From Saprospiraceae bacterium (GTDB taxonomy: Bacteria; Bacteroidota; Bacteroidia; Chitinophagales; Saprospiraceae), in NCBI GenBank assembly GCA_020627705.1, contig JAHDGJ010000003.1, positions 124,001 through 188,000 of the forward strand: a stretch of 64,000 bases of DNA, read 5' to 3'. Below the pieces are notes generated by a model. That model saw only the letters and a list, made by a program, of their open reading frames with translations. It had not been told where the DNA came from and did not search any database. Positions 7,997 to 16,254 of this stretch are shown piece after piece. Positions within the stretch are counted from its first letter, which is position 1, and each line of letters opens with the position of its first letter. The position numbers were made by a program, and so were the translations under genes.

Positions 7997-9601
7997 CTAC
8001 TTTTGTAAAATAAATCTTAAACTACTAGTATGAAAAGGAGATTCTACAGTTATAAAGTACATGCCATTTTCTAGGTTTCTACAATCTAGTACTTCCGATC
8101 CTTGGCTTACTTTTTTAGTAAATAAGATCTGTCCATCGAGAGTAATCAACTTAAGATTTCCTTCAAAAGGCACTTCAAATCTTACTTCATCATTGGTCGG
8201 ATTGGGATAAGCTTTGAGCTCTTCAAATTGATCAAGGATGTTATGGGTAGACACTACATCTTCGTCACAATTTCCAGGAATATTGGCATCAATCCAAGCA
8301 ATTCGATTTGAAATCCATGATTTTAAATAGTCAATTTCGCCAACATAAGTTTGAGGAAAAGGATCGGGTTCAATCCAAATTTGTTCTCCAATAAAATCCC
8401 AACGTTCAAAATTGCGATCCAAAGGTTCTTGTAAATTCAAAACATTAGAATCAATCCATGAAAAAATTGAATCCTCGTTGTATTGATTTTCTTTTGCCTT
8501 TTCCCAGCGGCATTTCAAATGATTTACGAAAACTGGGTCTTCCATCATTCTAGCCCACCACAAAGGCATCGATTCTAAATCTGTGCAATCGTCTTGGTTT
8601 TGCAAATACGTCCACCCGTCAGTTTGGTGACTCGAGCATACTGTTGACAATCCATATGTTTGATCAAAATCCCAAATCGGACCCATTTTGATTCTTCCAT
8701 CTTTGCTGTCTTTGTCTTTATGTAGATAGGTGCTCAATTTATAGCCATCAGAATTTTTACTAAACTCATTGATTAGTAGAAAATCAGCGAAAACACTCAA
8801 GTCAATATAATCCGTATATTTTTTACCTAAACTATTGGTAAAGCTTGGATCAAGAACCGCTTCTTGAAACAAGTCTATATGGTTCATAATATATTCGGCC
8901 TGCTGGTCTTTGATTTCATCCGCTTTGGGATAATACCAATGAAAAAATTGTGGGTCCCCAGACATAGATTCAAAGTCCGAGAAAAAACCTTCTTGCTCGT
9001 CCCACCAGTCAATCCGTAGTATATAACCACCAGTGAGCGAATCACCAGCAATATCATCTTCGTCTAATCTGGCAATATCTACGCGATCATCATCTCTTTT
9101 AATTTTTTCACAGAGTATATACAGCCCCTGATATTCGCCGTTTAGTACCAGTTCTACAAAGCGGTAATCGGAGGCATAATGGCCCATGCTTCTAAACAAG
9201 TCAAAACTCATGGGAATTCTCAATTGCGATTTATCAATGACCATGGCATGCAAAATCCAATCTTCTTCTTTTCCCATTCCTAAAAGTGGTTCAGATTTAT
9301 CTACCCAATTGTCGGTTTTTAATTCAAACGAATAGGTCTTTTTTTCAAAACCTTGTGTAGAATTTCCTCTTGTTTCTATAGCTACGTTGCTCTCAAACGA
9401 TAAGGTGTCACTAAGAGCATTAATCGTCCCATCTCCATTATAGATGATTCCAATATTGCCCTCTATTTTCGGCTCGTCCGGAATTTCTTGATTCGTCTGG
9501 ATCAGAATAATTGGAAGAGTAGACGAATCAAAATTTTGGCCAAAAACCTTTGCAGAAACGAGTAGTGACAAAAGCCACAAGTGTTTTATTATATACTTCA
9601 T
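7997..9601 (-). CDS. Secreted CotH-like kinase-family protein with T9SS sorting domain
   Basis: A secreted CotH-family protein. The ATG at 9601 gives signal peptide MKYIIKHLWLLSLLVSAKVFG; the frame also reaches a TTG at 9613. The core has CotH landmarks: ETRGNSTQ, KKTYSFEL, GKEEDWILHAM, DKSQLRIPMSFDL, RFVELVLNGEYQGLYIL and CEKIKRD, then GPIWDFDQTYG near residue 315. CotH proteins are atypical protein kinases in Bacillus spore coats and are often secreted in Bacteroidota. The last about 75 residues form a type A T9SS sorting domain, starting at YPNPTNDEVRFEV and ending in SLRFILQK. It is divergent from the LVIVD lipoprotein gene. Confidence 0.88.
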   Translation of the reverse strand: MKYIIKHLWLLSLLVSAKVFGQNFDSSTLPIILIQTNQEIPDEPKIEGNIGIIYNGDGTINALSDTLSFESNVAIETRGNSTQGFEKKTYSFELKTDNWVDKSEPLLGMGKEEDWILHAMVIDKSQLRIPMSFDLFRSMGHYASDYRFVELVLNGEYQGLYILCEKIKRDDDRVDIARLDEDDIAGDSLTGGYILRIDWWDEQEGFFSDFESMSGDPQFFHWYYPKADEIKDQQAEYIMNHIDLFQEAVLDPSFTNSLGKKYTDYIDLSVFADFLLINEFSKNSDGYKLSTYLHKDKDSKDGRIKMGPIWDFDQTYGLSTVCSSHQTDGWTYLQNQDDCTDLESMPLWWARMMEDPVFVNHLKCRWEKAKENQYNEDSIFSWIDSNVLNLQEPLDRNFERWDFIGEQIWIEPDPFPQTYVGEIDYLKSWISNRIAWIDANIPGNCDEDVVSTHNILDQFEELKAYPNPTNDEVRFEVPFEGNLKLITLDGQILFTKKVSQGSEVLDCRNLENGMYFITVESPFHTSSLRFILQK

Positions 9602-9740
9602 ATCAAGATGCAAGTTACTTATACATTACTCAATTAGTCTCGTCATTTATTCATCAATCCCAAGCATCAAAAAAATAATCCATTACTCACCCAACCCTTT
9701 GATGACCTGTTGATGTCTTCCTAATAAAACAATCTAATCA

Positions 9741-11003
9741 ATGAAAAAATTATTCGTAACCACCTTTAGCTTTTTTCTTTTATTTAGCATGCAAAGCTGT
9801 TTAGAGGATCAATGCACAGACATTTCGACCTATTATATTTTTGAACCCGTCTATTTAAGCGAGGAACAACTGCGTCAAGAGATTATGCTCGAAAACGCAA
9901 GGGCTTTAAAAAATCCTGGCAAAATGTATTTCTACCAAAACATGATCTTTATCAGTGAAAAATATGAGGGAGTACATATCTATAACAATACGGATCCATC
10001 TGCTCCGGATAAAATTGGATTCTTACCCATACCTGGAAATCAAGACATAAGTATTAAAAATGATGTGCTGTATGCAGATGCCTTGATTGACATATTGACT
10101 ATTGATATTTCTAACATTCAGAGTCCTTCACTGATACAGAGAACAGAAGATGTCATTTTTGCTCAACAAAATGGCGAAAATCAGTATGTAGCGTATTACG
10201 AAAAAGTTGAAGTGAGAAACGAATACGACTGCTCGGGAGGTGTTTCAATAAGCGAAGGATGGTTGGCCTTTGATGATGCTAGTCTCGCAAACGTTGAAGT
10301 CATTTCTAACACAGGTGTACCTTCTGGAGCTTCGCAAGTTGGTGTAGGAGGATCAACAGCACGAATGCGCATCGTTAATAATCACATGTATGTGGTAGAT
10401 CAAACCAGCCTAAAATCTTTTGATATTTCGGTTGACGGATTCCCTTCGATACAAAGCGAACAAAACTTAGGCTGGGGAATAGAAACGATTTACCCATATG
10501 AAGACAAGTTGTTTATCGGTTCAGAAACGGGCATGTTTATTTTTGACAATTCCAATCCAGCTTCGCCAGAATACCTTTCAGAGTTTAGGCACTGGAGATC
10601 TTGTGATCCAGTAGTTGTTGAAGGAGAAACAGCATATGTTACACTTAGAGATGGAAACCAGTGCGCAGGCTTTATTAATCAACTTGATGTCATTGATATA
10701 AGCAACGTGTTGGAACCAGAACTAATTAAAACCTTCGACATGACTAATCCACACGGTTTAGCTATAAGAGACAATCGCTTGTTTATTTGCGAGGGTACCG
10801 ATGGATTAAAGATTTATGATGCCAGCGACAGCGAAAATATCGATGAAAACTTGTTGCATCACAACCGAGGGTTTCACGCCTTTGACGTAATCTCCTTGAA
10901 TGAAAATTTAGCATTTATTATTGGGGAAGATGGATTTTTCCAATACAACATGAGCAATCCTAGCGAACCGCAGCTACTAAGTTCTATTTTGATAGAAAGA
11001 TAA
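9741..11003 (+). CDS. LVIVD-repeat beta-propeller lipoprotein
   Basis: The protein starts with a lipoprotein signal peptide (lipid-modified Cys20 in FSMQSC). The 400-residue remainder is built of repeating strands such as GVHIYNNTDPSAPDKIG, MFIFDNSNPASPEYL and GLKIYDASDSENID, the LVIVD type, which folds into a surface beta-propeller. No catalytic residues are evident, and such proteins are generally thought to bind surface ligands. It is the first of four same-strand genes leading to an ECF sigma/anti-sigma pair, which suggests it belongs to that regulator's envelope circuit. A strong hairpin follows the stop at 11018-11040. Confidence 0.75.
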   Translation: MKKLFVTTFSFFLLFSMQSCLEDQCTDISTYYIFEPVYLSEEQLRQEIMLENARALKNPGKMYFYQNMIFISEKYEGVHIYNNTDPSAPDKIGFLPIPGNQDISIKNDVLYADALIDILTIDISNIQSPSLIQRTEDVIFAQQNGENQYVAYYEKVEVRNEYDCSGGVSISEGWLAFDDASLANVEVISNTGVPSGASQVGVGGSTARMRIVNNHMYVVDQTSLKSFDISVDGFPSIQSEQNLGWGIETIYPYEDKLFIGSETGMFIFDNSNPASPEYLSEFRHWRSCDPVVVEGETAYVTLRDGNQCAGFINQLDVIDISNVLEPELIKTFDMTNPHGLAIRDNRLFICEGTDGLKIYDASDSENIDENLLHHNRGFHAFDVISLNENLAFIIGEDGFFQYNMSNPSEPQLLSSILIER

Positions 11004-11017
11004 ATCCACTTCATGTT

Positions 11018-11040
11018 ATGGGCAGGAAGTTCCTGCCCAT
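11018..11040 (+). other. Perfect 11-bp inverted repeat between two envelope genes
   Basis: ATGGGCAGGAA at 11018-11028 pairs with TTCCTGCCCAT at 11030-11040 around one G. It lies between the LVIVD lipoprotein stop and the next ATG (11057). There is no T-tract, so a simple terminator is unlikely; an mRNA-processing or stability hairpin, or a DNA operator, are alternatives. Confidence 0.55.
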
Positions 11041-11056
11041 ATTCAAAATTTAAAAA

Positions 11057-11776
11057 ATGAAAAAAATAACATCTATTCTTTGCTTACTATTTTGTTTGAG
11101 TCAATTTGGATTGGGTCAAGAAAAAATTGAAGTGGGCAAGGATCTAGTTCTTCTTAAAAATGGCAGTCGATTTGTAGGCACTTTATTAGAATACAATCAT
11201 ACAAGTCACGTCTTATTACAAACCAGCTTTGAAGACCCTATTCGATTTGATATCCAGATGGTGGACAAAGTGTTGCAAGACATTCCAAAATATTCCAAGC
11301 CATTTGAATACAATAAAATGTACTACACTATTGAGCTTGGCTCTCCAGTAAATAGTGAAGGAAGGTTTGGGCAAGAAGCTGCTTTTACAGCAATCAAACA
11401 GCTAAATCGTTGGATGGGCTTCGGAGCAGGATTTTCTTATGTACATTATAACGATCATTATTGGAGGTCCGAAAGAACCGAACGCCTACCCGTATATGCC
11501 TCATATCGCGCGTATCTTAAAGAAGGAAAAATTGCACCTTTTTTTCAATTAAACGCAGGGTATGCTTTTAACCTACATGATGATGGATATAAAGACGGGA
11601 GCTTCATTTATCCAAAAGTAGGATTCCAATTCGGCGCAGATGACATCATGTTTTCATTCTATTTGGGAGCACACTTTACAAAAAGTGATTCTGAGTTAAT
11701 TGAGGATCCATGGGGCAGTTGGGAGCGCAATCAAACATTAAGAAGAAGTACTTTTGGTGTTGGAGTGACATTCTAA
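11057..11776 (+). CDS. Secreted beta-barrel-like hypothetical protein
   Basis: This 239-residue protein has a signal peptide (MKKITSILCLLFCLSQFGLGQ), a short domain of the VLLKNGSRFVGTLLEY type, and then alternating amphipathic strands (RWMGFGAGFSYVHY, IAPFFQLNAGYAF, YPKVGFQFG) ending in FGVGVTF. The C-terminal Phe and strand pattern suggest a small outer-membrane beta-barrel. The family is not recognised by name. The stop is 3 bases before the GTG of the sigma factor gene, so the two are very probably co-transcribed. Confidence 0.65.
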   Translation: MKKITSILCLLFCLSQFGLGQEKIEVGKDLVLLKNGSRFVGTLLEYNHTSHVLLQTSFEDPIRFDIQMVDKVLQDIPKYSKPFEYNKMYYTIELGSPVNSEGRFGQEAAFTAIKQLNRWMGFGAGFSYVHYNDHYWRSERTERLPVYASYRAYLKEGKIAPFFQLNAGYAFNLHDDGYKDGSFIYPKVGFQFGADDIMFSFYLGAHFTKSDSELIEDPWGSWERNQTLRRSTFGVGVTF

Positions 11777-11779
11777 AAA

Positions 11780-12328
11780 GTGAAAAAAGAAATTCAAAAT
11801 ATCATTGCTGGTTGCTGTAAGAACGACCGTAGAGCGCAGGAAATACTATATCGCATGTTTTTCCCTAAAATGATGGGTATGTGTATGCGCCATACTAAAG
11901 ATGAGGGAGAAGCAATGATGATTTTGAATAATGGGTTCTTAAAAGTTTTCAAAAACATCTCGAGCTATAAAGGAACAGGAAGTTTTGAGGGTTGGGTACG
12001 CAGGATAGTCTACCACAGCATCTCAGATTATTTTAGATCTCAATCCAAGTACCTTAAGTTTTTAATGTTTGAAGAATATGATCAAAAAATTAATACTGTA
12101 GAGCATGGCTTGTTTGAAGAAGATATTTTAAAACTTATTGGTCAGCTTCCGGATGCTAGCGCTTCCGTGTTTATCAAATATTGTATCGAAGGATACACAC
12201 ACGTCGAGATTGCTAAACTCAAAAATATAAGTGTAGGCACCTCAAAATGGCATTTAGCAAATGCCCGAAAAAAATTACAAGAAATGCTCTTGCATCAATC
12301 TAACTCAAGGAACATTGCAAATGGATAA
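11780..12328 (+). CDS. ECF (group 4) RNA polymerase sigma factor
   Basis: At 182 residues this is the usual size for an ECF sigma factor. Region 2 is visible as ILYRMFFPKMMGMCMRH...ILNNGFLKVFKNI...FEGWVRRIVYHSISDYFR (about 20-90), and region 4 as LPDASASVFIKYCIEGYTHVEIAKL...GTSKWHLANARKKL (about 120-172). The start is GTG at 11780. Its 3' end overlaps the start of the anti-sigma gene by 8 bases, the usual arrangement for translational coupling of a sigma factor and its inhibitor. Confidence 0.92.
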   Translation: MKKEIQNIIAGCCKNDRRAQEILYRMFFPKMMGMCMRHTKDEGEAMMILNNGFLKVFKNISSYKGTGSFEGWVRRIVYHSISDYFRSQSKYLKFLMFEEYDQKINTVEHGLFEEDILKLIGQLPDASASVFIKYCIEGYTHVEIAKLKNISVGTSKWHLANARKKLQEMLLHQSNSRNIANG

Positions 12329-13553
12329 TAAATACACTAAACAATTTGAAGATCAGGCATGGCAAGGCATGAAGGCTCTTTTGGACAAAGAAATGCCTGA
12401 AAAGAAAAAAAGAAGGATTCCTTTTTTACTTCTTATTCCTGCCCTGTTTCTATTTGTTAGCGTTCTTTCTTGGTTTGGATTATCTCCGCGTTCCTCACAA
12501 TCCGTAGTAAAAGATAAAACAGAAAAAAGTATTGGAGCATCCTCGGTACTAAAAGAACAAAAAAGTACAGATCAGTCGATAACTAATCAAGTAAAGCACT
12601 TGGAAGAAACTTCAAGGGCTGAAAATTCAAAAGAAGAAAACAAAAAAAGATTAGCTTCATCAAAATCAAGTCAACCAGCATCTTCCAGCCAGTATAGCTT
12701 TTCTACTCAGCCACTAAATGAAATTTCAACCAAGGTCAGTCTTGCTCTATACCCAAGCGACCCGGTTGTAAACGAATCGATACCATCTATTATCGAAAAA
12801 TTACCCGCAAAACCAATCTTCAAAAAGGAACTCAAAACACGGCCTAGCTATAAGTACTATTTCTTTAAACCAATAGATATAAAAGAAATCCCCCTTCCCT
12901 TTAGGAAGTACACTTTTAACCAAGAAGCATTTACAATTCCCACGATTAAAAACACCCTTGCTGTTCCCAGTTTTTCGCTAGCACTTGGAGGGCTTTTTAA
13001 AACCAATATTGAAAGAAAATTAATGGGACCAGGTATAGCGCTTAGGCCTACCCTGTCGTATCGTAAACTCTTTTTAGAAGCAGGGATTGATTTGTTTGTT
13101 TTAAAGTCATCCTTCGAATATGGTGATCTTAGGTCTGAGCTCGTTGACGAGACCGAAATAGCTGAAGATTTTATGACTCTAAATGCAGCACAGCAATACA
13201 TTTCTGTACTTGAAAGCGAAACCGAATTAAATACTAGGCTAGGTATTGGTTTTCAATTGACACCGAAGTTTTCTATGGCTGGTGGAGTACAAGTCAGACA
13301 TATTCTTCATCGAAAGTTTTCTAATGAGGAAGAAATTTCTAATGTTGGGGTCAATCTAGATCCCAGCAAGGAAACCACACCCCCTAATAGGTATTGGGGG
13401 CCATATGCAACAATTGTTTTCGCACCAACTAAAAAACTTCAGCTTAAAGTTCAAGCTGATTATAACTCTCCTTCCTTTTTAAACATTAACTCCCTTTCGG
13501 AAAATTGGAAAAGAAATACCTTCTTAAGTGCTGGTATGCTCTATAAATTTTAG
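12321..13553 (+). CDS. Anti-sigma factor with predicted outer-membrane beta-barrel (Dma-like)
   Basis: I chose the ATG at 12321, which overlaps the sigma factor stop; the frame is open further upstream inside the sigma gene. The 410-residue product has a short charged cytoplasmic segment (1-33, with FEDQAWQGMKALLDKE), one transmembrane helix (about 34-51, FLLLIPALFLFVSVLSWF), a Ser/Lys-rich disordered stretch (about 55-150), and a C-terminal region of amphipathic strands ending in GMLYKF. The terminal Phe is the outer-membrane barrel signature. The layout matches dual membrane-spanning anti-sigma factors described in Bacteroides thetaiotaomicron. Direct sensing of the outer membrane is inference from this layout. 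Confidence 0.72.
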   Translation: MDNKYTKQFEDQAWQGMKALLDKEMPEKKKRRIPFLLLIPALFLFVSVLSWFGLSPRSSQSVVKDKTEKSIGASSVLKEQKSTDQSITNQVKHLEETSRAENSKEENKKRLASSKSSQPASSSQYSFSTQPLNEISTKVSLALYPSDPVVNESIPSIIEKLPAKPIFKKELKTRPSYKYYFFKPIDIKEIPLPFRKYTFNQEAFTIPTIKNTLAVPSFSLALGGLFKTNIERKLMGPGIALRPTLSYRKLFLEAGIDLFVLKSSFEYGDLRSELVDETEIAEDFMTLNAAQQYISVLESETELNTRLGIGFQLTPKFSMAGGVQVRHILHRKFSNEEEISNVGVNLDPSKETTPPNRYWGPYATIVFAPTKKLQLKVQADYNSPSFLNINSLSENWKRNTFLSAGMLYKF

Positions 13554-13635
13554 AGTCATTTATAAAAAAGAGCGATTTTTTTATTGAAAATCAACAGTTT
13601 ACAAGCATTGGTGTAAAAAAATATGCTTTAAATCC

Positions 13636-13666
13636 TTGTTTTAAAGGTGATTCACCCCTACATTTG
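13636..13666 (+). promoter_or_regulatory. Promoter of the rplM-rpsI-rpsB-tsf operon
   Basis: TTG at 13636-13638 and TACATTTG at 13659-13666 fit the Bacteroidota -33/-7 pattern with a 20-base spacer. A perfect short palindrome GGTGA-T-TCACC (13646-13656) sits in the spacer. The predicted leader to the GTG at 13727 is about 55 bases. Confidence 0.65.
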
Positions 13667-13726
13667 CAGCCCGTTAGAAAAGCACACGTTTGAAGTGCAT
13701 TTTAATTGATTTAAAAACATATCGTT

Positions 13727-14170
13727 GTGGATACACTAAGTTACAGAACACAATCGGCCAAGAAATCTGAAGTAGATCGAAATTGGTGGATAATTGATGG
13801 CGACGGAGTTATTGTTGGTCGCAAGGCGACAGCAATTGCTACTGTTCTGAGAGGCAAGCACAAGCCAAGTTATACCCCTCATGTTGACACCGGAGATTAC
13901 GTTATTGTAATCAACGCTGAAAAAATGAGATTTACTGGGAATAAGCGTGCTGACAAAGTTTATTTGACTTATTCAGGTTATCCTGGAGGTCAAAAAAGTA
14001 GAACAGCTGAAGAAATGTTTGCGAAAAAACCAATCGCGGTCATAGAAAAAGCTGTCCGAGGAATGCTTCCTAAAAATAAATTAGGAAGAGCAATGTTTAA
14101 AAAATTATTCGTTTACGAAGGTTCAGAGCATCCGCATGGCGCTCAGAAACCAGAACCTTTTAATTTTTAA
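13727..14170 (+). CDS. rplM: 50S ribosomal protein L13
   Basis: L13 is an early-assembly protein of the large subunit. Recognisable stretches are RNWWIIDGDGVIVGRKAT, YTPHVDTGDYVIVINAEK, VYLTYSGYPGG and AVRGMLPKNKLGR near the C-terminus. It has 147 residues, the normal size. The start is GTG (MDTLSYRTQ). It begins the L13-S9-S2-EF-Ts operon, a conserved order in Bacteroidota, with 5 bases to rpsI. Confidence 0.97.
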   Translation: MDTLSYRTQSAKKSEVDRNWWIIDGDGVIVGRKATAIATVLRGKHKPSYTPHVDTGDYVIVINAEKMRFTGNKRADKVYLTYSGYPGGQKSRTAEEMFAKKPIAVIEKAVRGMLPKNKLGRAMFKKLFVYEGSEHPHGAQKPEPFNF

Positions 14171-14175
14171 TATAG

Positions 14176-14562
14176 ATGGAACAAGTTAATACAATAGGTA
14201 GAAGAAAAGCTTCTGTAGCCAGAGTATACGTAAAGAAGGGTTCTGGTAATTTTAAAATCAATGGAAAAGATTACAAAGATTATTTTCCAATGAGCCATAT
14301 TCAGTTTAAAGTTGTGGATCCTCTTTTGACAGTGGAAGCTGTTCAGGATTATGACATTAATGTCAATGTTCAAGGAGGTGGATTTAAAGGACAAGCTGAG
14401 GCTATTAGACTTGGACTTTCTAGAGCACTTTCTAAGATTAATGAAGACTACAGAAAACCTCTAAAAGTGAAGAAGTACTTAGTCCGAGATGCAAGAGTTG
14501 TGGAACGTAAGAAGTTTGGTAAGCCAAAGGCAAGAAAGAGCTTCCAATTCTCTAAACGTTAG
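14176..14562 (+). CDS. rpsI: 30S ribosomal protein S9
   Basis: S9 binds the head of the small subunit and reaches the P-site tRNA with its basic C-terminal tail. The 128-residue protein begins with the usual TIGRRKASVARVYVKKGSG, contains GGGFKGQAEAIRLGLSRAL, and ends in the conserved ARKSFQFSKR tail. It is the second gene of the operon. Confidence 0.97.
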   Translation: MEQVNTIGRRKASVARVYVKKGSGNFKINGKDYKDYFPMSHIQFKVVDPLLTVEAVQDYDINVNVQGGGFKGQAEAIRLGLSRALSKINEDYRKPLKVKKYLVRDARVVERKKFGKPKARKSFQFSKR

Positions 14563-14595
14563 AATTTCATTATTGAACCTATTAAGCAAAGACAA

Positions 14596-15312
14596 ATGAG
14601 TAAAGCCTTATATAAAGATTTATTGGACGCAGGAGTGCATTTTGGTCATATGAAATCCAAATGGAATCCAAAGATGCTTCCTTATATTTTCATGGAGCGT
14701 AAAGGTATTCACATAATCGATCTAAACAGAACGATCGAGTGTATGGAAGATGCAGCCGCTGCAATGAAGCAAATTGCCAAATCTGGAAGAAAAATCATGT
14801 TTGTAGCCACAAAAAAGCAGGCTAAGGACATCGTTGCAAATGCAGCAAGATCTGTAAACATGCCATACGTTACCGAAAGGTGGTTAGGTGGTATGATGAC
14901 AAACTTTTCAACCATCCGAAGATCAGTTAAAAAAATGCAGAACATTGAAAAAATGTTAGGCGATGCTGGTACTGCGAGCTCCTTAAATAAAAAGGAGAAG
15001 TTAATGATGGATAGAGAAAGAATCAAATTAGACAGAGTGCTTGGTGGAGTTGCTGGTCTAAACCGTCTTCCTTCCGCAATATTTGTAGTAGATATTCACC
15101 ACGAACATATTGCTGTAGCAGAAGCTAAAAAATTGGGTATTAGAACGTTTGCATTGGTAGATACAAACTCTGATCCAACGAAAGTAGACTTCCCTATTCC
15201 AGCAAACGATGATGCTTCAAAGTCGATTACGATGATGATGGATTATTTCACTGCTGCAATCAAAGAAGGATTAACAGAAAGAAAGAACAGCAAAGAGACT
15301 GCTGAAGCTTAA
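14596..15312 (+). CDS. rpsB: 30S ribosomal protein S2
   Basis: S2 binds late in small-subunit assembly and is needed to recruit S1. Clear family blocks are LLDAGVHFGHMKSKWNPKM, GIHIIDLNRTIE, ERWLGGMMTNFSTIRRSV, and FVVDIHHEHIAVAEAKKLGI near the C-terminus. It has 238 residues, followed by tsf 28 bases downstream, the nearly universal bacterial pairing. Confidence 0.97.
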   Translation: MSKALYKDLLDAGVHFGHMKSKWNPKMLPYIFMERKGIHIIDLNRTIECMEDAAAAMKQIAKSGRKIMFVATKKQAKDIVANAARSVNMPYVTERWLGGMMTNFSTIRRSVKKMQNIEKMLGDAGTASSLNKKEKLMMDRERIKLDRVLGGVAGLNRLPSAIFVVDIHHEHIAVAEAKKLGIRTFALVDTNSDPTKVDFPIPANDDASKSITMMMDYFTAAIKEGLTERKNSKETAEA

Positions 15313-15340
15313 TTCAAAAAACTTAAAATTTAAATTATAA

Positions 15341-16180
15341 ATGAGTATTTCCGCTAAAGATGTTAAAGCATTAAGGGATCAGACAGGTGCTGGTATGATG
15401 GATTGTAAGAAAGCACTTACTGAATCGAATGGCGATATGGAAAAGGCCATCGAATATTTAAGAAAGAAAGGTCAAAAACTTTCTGAAAAAAGAGCTGATA
15501 GAGAAACCAAAGAAGGTGTTGTTATTGCACTGACTTCTGACAACAGAAACAAAGGTGTTGTGGTACGATTGAGTTGTGAAACTGACTTTGTTGCCAAAAA
15601 TGATGATTTTGTTGACCTGACTAGACAAATTGCGCAAATTGCTTTAGACAATATGCCTGCAGACCTTGAAGCTCTTAAAGCTTTGCCGTTTGGAGATATA
15701 TCCATAGGTGAAAAAGCAATTGAGCAAACTGGTGTTATTGGAGAGAAAATAGAATTGAGTGATTATGGAAAGATAGAAACTGCAGCAGGAGATGGACAAG
15801 TAGTACCTTATATTCATATGGGAAATAGAGCTGGTGTAATTGTGGCATTGAATCAAGAAGGACCAGAACTAGTTGATGCAGGAAAAAATGTTGCTATGCA
15901 AGTTGCGGCAATGAAACCAATTGCAGTAGATAAAGACGGTATTGACTCTAGCGTAGTTGAAAAAGAAATAGAAATTGGAAAAGAGATTGCTAGAAAAGAG
16001 GGCAAACCAGAAGAAATGCTACAGCGAATAGCTGAGGGTAAATTGAACAAATTTTTCAAAGAGAAAACATTATTAAACCAACAATATGTTAGGGGAAATA
16101 AAGAATCTGTTTCGGATTATTTGAATGCAACAAGCCCGAATTTATCCGTTACTGGCTTCGTGCATATTGCACTTGGCTAA
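15341..16180 (+). CDS. tsf: Translation elongation factor Ts
   Basis: EF-Ts exchanges GDP for GTP on EF-Tu. The N-terminal UBA-like domain starts SAKDVKALRDQTGAGMMDCKKAL (the TGAGMMDCKKAL signature), followed by RKKGQKLSEKRADRETKEG and the core FVAKNDDFV motif. The 279-residue length is normal. The operon ends here: a perfect hairpin with a T-tract follows at 16191-16220. Confidence 0.97.
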   Translation: MSISAKDVKALRDQTGAGMMDCKKALTESNGDMEKAIEYLRKKGQKLSEKRADRETKEGVVIALTSDNRNKGVVVRLSCETDFVAKNDDFVDLTRQIAQIALDNMPADLEALKALPFGDISIGEKAIEQTGVIGEKIELSDYGKIETAAGDGQVVPYIHMGNRAGVIVALNQEGPELVDAGKNVAMQVAAMKPIAVDKDGIDSSVVEKEIEIGKEIARKEGKPEEMLQRIAEGKLNKFFKEKTLLNQQYVRGNKESVSDYLNATSPNLSVTGFVHIALG

Positions 16181-16190
16181 ATAAAATTTA

Positions 16191-16220
16191 AAAGCGATCA
16201 GTGATGATCGCTTTTTTTTT
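16191..16220 (+). terminator. Intrinsic terminator after tsf
   Basis: AAAGCGATCA (16191-16200) pairs perfectly with TGATCGCTTT (16205-16214) around a GTGA loop, followed by T residues to 16220. The position shows that the open frame reaching back to 16201 for the next gene is not its real start. Confidence 0.88.
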
Positions 16221-16254
16221 GTCTAAATTAATTAGAAAATATCTTTACCCCAAC

